Part shown: positions 59,603-64,000 of the stretch, in pieces
How the letters are laid out: every line of letters starts with the position of its first letter
Numbering within the stretch: the first letter of the stretch is position 1
Assembly (NCBI GenBank): GCA_022827195.1
Contig: JAJDTL010000030.1
Coordinates: 169,574-233,573 of the forward strand
Reading direction: 5' to 3'
Source of the DNA: Caldilineaceae bacterium
Lineage (GTDB): Bacteria > Chloroflexota > Anaerolineae > Caldilineales > Caldilineaceae
Length of the DNA stretch: 64,000 nucleotides
Position numbers and translations under genes: made by a program
Notes under the pieces: generated by a model
What the model was told of the DNA's origin: nothing
The model's input: only the letters and a program-made list of their open reading frames with translations
The model's database searches: none

Positions 59603-60613
59603 CTATGCTTTGCGTCCTTTTTCCAGTCGGCCGTGACATCTCTTGAATTTCACCGTAGAACCACAGGGGCACAGTTCATTTCGTCCAACCATTATCGGTT
59701 CTTGAGGCACGTTAGTTACCGATGCTCGTCTGTCTGTCAACGAAAATTCTTGTAAAGCACTAATCGCCGGGCGAGTTAGATAGATAGTCTTTTGTGGTTC
59801 TCCGTGATATTTGTGGCGGTATATCTGATCAAAAATCAAAGCATATTTCGGATCAAGTTGAAAAAACATGCGCTTGTTTTTTGCAAGATGATGTAATCCA
59901 CAATGGCAAATATATGCGGCAATATAGTCCAATTCGTCATCTGAAAAGACATTTTCATGCAACAGTATCCGTTGAGACAACAAAGCCTTGAGTTGTCTTC
60001 CATCCCAACCGAAACACTCCCATGTGTCAGCGATCTGTTCTAACACAAGGATGTTTACTACCCATGGATATGGGTCGCCATCCTCTTTTGACAATAAGGG
60101 GGAAAGAAAGGTTGCAATTGGACCAAAGTTGTCCCTCGTCACGCAAACACAAAAAGCATCATCCTCTTTGAACTTAGGTATTTGAGGACTCAATTCGCCA
60201 TTTTTGTCGAACAGAACTAAGCCTTCATCTCGCAATTTGTTATATATACGAAGCGATTGATTGTAGGCTTTTTGGATACCGGACTGCGAACGGAAGGACC
60301 GCCGAATTCGAGTGAAAGATTTTTCTGGATCCCGAAAGGGCTCATCCATAGAACTGGCTTTTGATTCCACAAATAGGCAAACATTGTCAGTAAAGGTAAC
60401 AAGGTCGTGTTCGTACTGTCTGCCAAGTTCTTCATATACATTTCGGTGAGACTTCGAATGTTTACCAAGAATACGCCGAAAAGTGGCAGCGACCTGTTTT
60501 TCCAAGGTCTTGTCTCGGTGCCGAAGGTATCGTTCACTGATAGAGGATTCTATCAAAGCCTCCTCGCCTTTTAGCAAGATTCCGCTCAGCAAAGCATTAT
60601 AGCTAAACAACAT
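59603..60613 (-). CDS. SEC-C motif protein, C-terminal part of a stop-split gene
   Basis: A 336-aa frame, from an ATG at 60613 to the stop at 59603. The C-terminus carries the SEC-C zinc motif NELCPCGSTVKFKRCHG (C-x-C...C-H). Residues about 60-90 (RQYEHDLVTFTDNVCLFVES, KAS) resemble a PD-(D/E)xK nuclease core, with E-x-K in VESKA. The frame extends upstream without interruption for about 20 codons (ERSVVETKPLILTSNDEA) to a TAA that is the stop of the 60674-61390 frame. Both lie in the same frame, so they are probably halves of one 595-codon gene. Base composition is distinctly AT-richer than the neighbours, indicating transfer. A DNA-processing or defence role is inferred only from the domains. 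Confidence 0.75.
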   Translation of the reverse strand: MLFSYNALLSGILLKGEEALIESSISERYLRHRDKTLEKQVAATFRRILGKHSKSHRNVYEELGRQYEHDLVTFTDNVCLFVESKASSMDEPFRDPEKSFTRIRRSFRSQSGIQKAYNQSLRIYNKLRDEGLVLFDKNGELSPQIPKFKEDDAFCVCVTRDNFGPIATFLSPLLSKEDGDPYPWVVNILVLEQIADTWECFGWDGRQLKALLSQRILLHENVFSDDELDYIAAYICHCGLHHLAKNKRMFFQLDPKYALIFDQIYRHKYHGEPQKTIYLTRPAISALQEFSLTDRRASVTNVPQEPIMVGRNELCPCGSTVKFKRCHGRLEKGRKA

Positions 60614-60673
60614 GGCTTCATCGTTGGATGTGAGTATAAGCGGCTTTGTCTCGACGACACTTCGTTCAGTAGG

Positions 60674-61390
60674 TTAGTTTATCAATGGGCCTTCACCGCG
60701 GCAGACGGCAAATAGATTCCAAAACGATTCCCCTTCATCTCCAAACCGTTTAGTAACATCTGAGAGCCGAACTTTGCCTAGTCTTTCTAATGCGTGTGCA
60801 AGTTCCATATGGAGTTCAGGTGTCGAAGGCTTGTCTCCAACGTATTGTACGACTAGATCCATTTGTGTTTGTATTTCTTGCCCGATGTAATGAGCAATCG
60901 TAAGAGCATTAGAAGCAGAAATGCCTAAATCTCTGGACAACTGCTTATCCAAGGGGCAAAGATATAAGCGAATCTGGTCACTTATCTGCTCGACTGAAGC
61001 CATCATGCCGTTTTGGTGATAACTAAGAAAAGTGGTCATTGCGACTTGATGAGTCTTGTCCCATTCCTTCGGTTTATCAGCAACTTGATCAGTGGTTGGC
61101 ACATACAATTGCAAGTACGCATGGCTAAGTTCCTCTAATGGCTCTATGATTTTGTCCCAGTCTTGTCTTGAAAACTCTGTGGAGGTGGGGAGTTCCTTTT
61201 CTTCTAGCATAATCCCCAGCAGCAAACGAATCTGTTTCGCTGGCGACGAGAGGTCAGACCAAGGATCTATGGACAGTTGTTCCACCATGCTGTAGCCAAC
61301 TATGGTTTCAGTAGAACAATTTCGCACCACAGATCTGATTCGGTCGAGGTTTTTCGTTGTAGTTGCTTGAAGTCCAATCGACTTACTCAT
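60674..61390 (-). CDS. N-terminal part of the stop-split SEC-C gene
   Basis: A 238-aa frame beginning at the ATG at 61390 (MSKSIGLQATTTKNLDRIRS), with AAGAAA a few bases upstream; an earlier ATG in the frame is unlikely. The protein is mainly alpha-helical (GIMLEEKELPTSTEFSRQDW, HAYLQLYVPTTDQVADKPKE, TIAHYIGQEIQTQMDLVVQY, ELAHALERLGKVRLSDVTKR) and ends in FWNLFAVCRGEGPLIN before TAA. The amino-acid text continues in the same frame (PTERSVVETKPLIL) into the downstream half. No recognised catalytic motif occurs in this half. It may be a helical regulatory or oligomerisation region. The AT-rich composition matches the other half. Confidence 0.7.
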   Translation of the reverse strand: MSKSIGLQATTTKNLDRIRSVVRNCSTETIVGYSMVEQLSIDPWSDLSSPAKQIRLLLGIMLEEKELPTSTEFSRQDWDKIIEPLEELSHAYLQLYVPTTDQVADKPKEWDKTHQVAMTTFLSYHQNGMMASVEQISDQIRLYLCPLDKQLSRDLGISASNALTIAHYIGQEIQTQMDLVVQYVGDKPSTPELHMELAHALERLGKVRLSDVTKRFGDEGESFWNLFAVCRGEGPLIN

Positions 61391-61771
61391 ATTTCTTGGG
61401 AACAATACAATTGACACACAGAAACGCGAGTAGTGTTTAGTAGGCGCGGTAACGGTTGGCGATCTATTGTCGAGAGGGCGCAAATGCGCCCGTCGTTAGT
61501 TGACGTTGAATCCACCCTACCGCTGGGGCAAAGGAAGAGTCAAATTCGAGTTCGAGTTGGCCGAGGCTTTACGACGAGGGGCGATGGAGAGACGGTTAGG
61601 GCCTGCTCATGAATGTGTTGATCAGATCAACTCTATCACATTCAACGAAAGGGTGTCTGAATATGGCGGTGGGCTCATCTTCATTGCTCAACTGAGCTTG
61701 GCCCCAAAAACTGGACCACAAGCTAAGGTGTATAATGGAGCAATTCACCGAGCCTGTGGAGGGGCAGAACG

Positions 61772-62089
61772 ATGGTCAAGAAACGGCGGCGACTCTCGGC
61801 GGCCTACAAGTTTCGGATTGCGCTGGAAGCGCTTGAAGGCAGCAAGACGATTAGCCAGTTTTCGAGTGAACACGAGATTCATCCCAACATGATACGGGCC
61901 TGGAAACGGCCGCTGCTGGAAGACGGGCCCAGCGTCTTCGCCAGCAATGGTGAGCGCAAGCAACGGGAGCAGGATGCGCAAGAAGCTGAGCTTTATGAAC
62001 AGATGGCGGCAGCCCGCCCCTTCCGGATCGGGCGGCTCAAGATGGAACTTGAGTGGCTGAAAAAAAAAGTTGCCTGCTTCGGTCCGTGA
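61772..62089 (+). CDS. IS3-family transposase OrfA
   Basis: A 105-aa helix-turn-helix protein that binds the IS ends and, by frameshifting, forms the N-terminus of the OrfAB transposase. MVKKRRRLSAAYKFRIALEA and KTISQFSSEHEIHPNMIRAW form the HTH_Tnp_1 domain, and the C-terminal helix ends in MELEWLKKKVACFGP. The A9 run within LKKK is the slip site; a -1 shift gives LKKKLPASVRERRRMV, continuing into OrfB. The final residues after LKKK therefore belong only to the unshifted product. Confidence 0.93.
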   Translation: MVKKRRRLSAAYKFRIALEALEGSKTISQFSSEHEIHPNMIRAWKRPLLEDGPSVFASNGERKQREQDAQEAELYEQMAAARPFRIGRLKMELEWLKKKVACFGP

Positions 62090-62924
62090 GAGACGGCGTA
62101 TGGTCGATAGCCAGCATGCGACCCTGAGTGTACGGCGGCAGTGCGAACTTCTCGGGCTTAATCGGGCCTCCTTCTACTATCAAGCGGCTTCCGAGTCGGC
62201 ATTGAACCTGGACCTGATGCGGCTGATTGACGAGCAGTACTTGCGCACACCCTTCTATGGCTGGCGCAAGATGGTCGCTTATCTGCGTCGCCTGGGCTAT
62301 GCGGTCAACGGCAAGCGGATCAGACGGTTGATGCGTCTGATGGGCATCCAAGCCATCTACCCCAGGAGAAGCAGCAGCTCTCCAGGCAAAGGGCACAAGC
62401 GCTATCCTTACCTTTTGCGCAATCTGCCGATTACGCATGTCAACCAGGTCTGGAGTGCTGACATCACCTATGTGCCGCTGCTGCGTGGCTTCATGTACCT
62501 GGTCGCTGTCATTGACTGGCACAGCCGTTATGTGCTCGCCTGGCAGCTTTCCAACACCCTCGACGGAGGCTTCTGTCTCGATGCCCTGCGTCAGGCGCTC
62601 GGCAAGGGGCAACCTAAGATCTTCAACACCGACCAGGGCGCACAGTTCACGGCCGACGCCTTCACCGCTTGCTTGCTCGCCGCCGATATTCAGGTCAGCA
62701 TGGACGGCCGCGCCCTCGACAACGTCTTCTGCGAACGCCTATGGCGCAGCGTCAAATATGAGGACATCTATCTCAACCAGTATGACACGGTCCGTCAGCT
62801 GGATGCTGGGCTGAGCGCCTATTTCGACTTCTACAACCATGAGAGACCGCATCAAAGTCTCAACTATCGCACGCCGGCGGAAGAGCACTTCGTGCTCTGT
62901 TCAGAGCCGGTCGCACTCGTCTAA
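62070..62924 (+). CDS. IS3-family transposase OrfB (DDE integrase)
   Basis: A 284-aa catalytic subunit read by -1 frameshifting from OrfA. The HTH_21 part is ECELLGLNRASFYY-like (SVRRQCELLGLNRASFYYQA). The rve core has Asp in WSADITYVPLLRGFMYLVAV, a second Asp in IFNTDQGAQFTADAF, and Glu in VFCERLWRSVKYEDIYLNQY, giving an intact DDE set. The C-terminus is YNHERPHQSLNYRTPAEEHF. It looks functional and could mobilise the right-end-bounded segments in trans. The first codon at 62070 is a nominal TTG; real synthesis starts in orfA. Confidence 0.95.
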   Translation: MPASVRERRRMVDSQHATLSVRRQCELLGLNRASFYYQAASESALNLDLMRLIDEQYLRTPFYGWRKMVAYLRRLGYAVNGKRIRRLMRLMGIQAIYPRRSSSSPGKGHKRYPYLLRNLPITHVNQVWSADITYVPLLRGFMYLVAVIDWHSRYVLAWQLSNTLDGGFCLDALRQALGKGQPKIFNTDQGAQFTADAFTACLLAADIQVSMDGRALDNVFCERLWRSVKYEDIYLNQYDTVRQLDAGLSAYFDFYNHERPHQSLNYRTPAEEHFVLCSEPVALV

Positions 62925-63017
62925 ATGCACCTCATTTTTCCCATTTCGTGGTCTAACGATTGGGGCCAACCATATGTTGGGGGTGGTGTGGGTTTGGCTC
63001 AGAGGCGACGTGAGTGG

Positions 63018-63253
63018 CTTGGGCGGGTGGGAGCCAAGACGCGCTCCACATCGAGAGTTTCAACGGAAAGTTGAGGGACGAGTTGCTGGATAGGGATCTC
63101 TCTTTTACGTTGCTGGAGGTGCGTGTGCTGACGGAGCGGTACATGCGGACCTACAACTAGGTGAGGTCGCACAACTTGCTGAATTATCGGCCACCGACGC
63201 CAGAGACACTCTTGACTGCCTACCCTGTCCCCGTGCCTGTCGGACTAACATAA
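63018..63253 (+). pseudogene. C-terminal fragment of another IS3-family OrfB
   Basis: The sequence reads GGSQDALHIESFNGKLRDEL, then LDRDLSFTLLEVRVLTERYM, RTYN, an in-frame TAG at 63158, VRSHNLLNYRPPTPETLLTA and a stop at 63251. ESFNGKLRDE and YN-VR-H--L-YRPP-PE are the C-terminal signature of IS3-type OrfB proteins. It differs from the intact IS, so a third IS3 lineage is represented. The upstream part is missing. Confidence 0.88.
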
Positions 63254-63293
63254 CGGGTGGCACAAACATTGGGGGCAGGTCAGGCTGAATCTA

Positions 63294-63846
63294 TCAAGAG
63301 CAAGGGGATTCTGGACTCCAATCAAAGGTTCGCGGCACTCTTATGGACAGCCCTGTTAGGTCTTGTCCATCTAATTCTATGCTCTGGGCCGACCAGAGAT
63401 CCTTCACTAGATTGTTGCGGCTAACGTATCCCGCCACAGAACATTCGGGGGCTCGGTCAAGTTCAAGATACGCCCCCAGAGTGAAATACAACCCATCTTC
63501 TGTTTTGTTCAACAGACTCTTTTGAATACCGTATTGGATTACAAAAGAGCCGTCTTTTCCTGTCCGAGCATCTTGACTAATCCAATCTTGCTGTGACATT
63601 GGCCAGATATATCCGTCGTGCTTAAACCACATCAACAGGCTGAAACCGACATCGGAAATGGGATTGTTGTTCATGTCGGCAAGTTGTCCGCGTATCTCAA
63701 ACTGCACTATTTGACAATAATTTGGCAAAAGAGCGTCACCCAAAATGTCACCTACCAGTTGGGCGGCTCCTGGGTCATAGTGTGCGAGATTCGGCAATCC
63801 AAACAAGTTTTCGAACGCTTGTGGTCGAAACCAGTATCCGACTACC
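63294..63846 (-). CDS. Hypothetical protein, 5' end cut by an IS5-like insertion
   Basis: The readable frame has an alternative TTG start at 63806, but it continues upstream as LEYWAQVVGYWFRPQAFENL before FGLPNLAHYDPGAAQLVGDI, then runs into the IS5-type sequence. The gene therefore lost its beginning. The rest (YCQIVQFEIRGQLADMNNNP, ISDVGFSLLMWFKHDGYIWP, ...SFVIQYGIQ, TLGAYLELDR, GYVSRNNLV) has the alternating pattern of a carboxypeptidase-regulatory or Ig-like beta domain, probably part of a secreted protein. No exact family is recognised. Composition is AT-richer than the chromosomal backbone. Confidence 0.5.
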
Positions 63847-63859
63847 TGCGCCCAATACT

Positions 63860-64000
63860 CTAGGGCTCGTTGACATTTCGTTCAAGCCATATAAGTGTAG
63901 CGGCAAAGTGCAGGAACGCCATGAAGCGTCGAGCTAGTTTTTCATAGCGGGTGAAAATGCGTCGATACCACTTGATTCGGTTGATGAAGCGTTCGACAAT
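63860..64000 (-). CDS. IS5-type DDE transposase, C-terminal part (runs off window edge)
   Basis: The last 46 codons of a transposase read IVERFINRIKWYRRIFTRYE, then KLARRFMAFLHFAATLIWLE and RNVNEP before TAG. The pattern VERF-NR-K--RRI-TRY-K-A--F-A--H-AA--IWL is the C-terminus of IS5-family DDE_Tnp_1 transposases, including the catalytic-Glu helix region. The upstream catalytic Asp residues lie beyond the window. Its end borders the truncated hypothetical gene. Confidence 0.85.
   Translation of the reverse strand: MVERFINRIKWYRRIFTRYEKLARRFMAFLHFAATLIWLERNVNEP

Larger units (their letters stand above)
59077..62969. mobile_element. Segment bounded by a solo IS3-type right end and an intact IS
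   Basis: At 59077 the sequence TGAGCCCCAATCATTGGACC, ACGAAATGGGAAAAA is a right-end copy of the IS at 61698-62969, in inverted orientation to that IS's own right end at 62969. Between them lie a three-fold 31-bp repeat, a transposase fragment, the split SEC-C gene and the complete IS. Like 55807-57660 it is bounded by two inverted right ends, so a 3.9-kb cargo-bearing unit is possible. Direct target duplications were not found. Confidence 0.5.
61698..62969 (+). mobile_element. Intact IS3-family insertion sequence
   Basis: A 1272-bp element. Left end TTGGCCCCAAAAACTGGACC and right end (inward) TTGGCCCCAATCGTTAGACC share 8 perfect bases and then a looser inverted match. It encodes orfA (61772-62089) and orfB (62070-62924) with a run of nine A's at 62060-62068 for frameshifting. 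No target duplication flanks it (left gagc, right ccat), so it may have been rearranged. A second, partial copy of its 3' end lies at 57397-57660. Confidence 0.85.

Noticed and set aside
61500..61697. Short gene upstream of the intact IS
   Set aside because: The open frame continues into the IS left end in one frame only, has a TTG start and no family; no ribosome site supports it.

Overview
The window is high-GC bacterial DNA that reads best as Chloroflexota, probably a Caldilineales-like, free-living or host-associated lineage. This placement is an inference. It rests on a type-2 (eukaryote-like) IleRS behind an Ile T-box, a decaprenyl-phosphate phosphoribosyltransferase-like UbiA, a YfhO/GT-C giant, orphan solute-binding proteins, many oxidative catabolic enzymes (PhyH dioxygenase, enolase superfamily, SDR, MaoC), and dense families of short intergenic repeats. 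No rRNA, tRNA or CRISPR array was recognised.

Layout. 0-7.4 kb: the start of a glycosyltransferase, two D-2-hydroxyacid dehydrogenases, a di-heme peroxidase with a small Met-rich YtkA-like partner, a PhyH-type dioxygenase and an enolase-superfamily enzyme. 7.4-10.5 kb: gene-poor DNA with one Cache lipoprotein, a decayed beta-sandwich gene and several dispersed and ~10-bp-phased repeats. 10.5-27.7 kb: housekeeping genes (lon, a PHP-AlbA_2 fusion, ubiA-like, two CNNM/CorC proteins, a T-box-controlled alaX-ileS unit, gcvH), then a solute-binding lipoprotein and an SDR-MaoC-SDR group. 27.7-39.4 kb: a branched-chain-amino-acid type ABC system with two paralogous binding proteins (livH, livM, livG, livF), then two aminotransferases and a 3-hydroxyacyl-CoA dehydrogenase family enzyme. 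39.5-52.7 kb: a minus-strand run of a 1536-aa GT-C fusion, mgtE, an E1-alpha subunit, cmk, rluB-like, a D,D-carboxypeptidase, secF and secD.

53-64 kb is accessory. An orphan terminase pair comes first, followed by two tandem ~81-bp repeat arrays. Next are two segments bounded by inverted copies of the same IS3-family right end, each enclosing non-transposase genes. Between them lies a cluster of tiny membrane-protein genes. The second segment carries an AT-richer SEC-C/nuclease-like gene split by a single in-frame TAA, and an apparently intact IS3-family element with an A9 frameshift site. Fragments of other IS3 and IS5-type transposases close the window.

Functionally, the catabolic genes and the Liv-type importer suggest uptake and oxidation of amino acids and small organic acids. 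The most unusual signals are regulatory and structural. They are the modular phased-repeat elements at 9-10 kb and 55-58 kb, the Ile T-box placed ahead of an Ala-tRNA editing gene, the R-end/R-end IS cargo segments, and the stop-split SEC-C gene.
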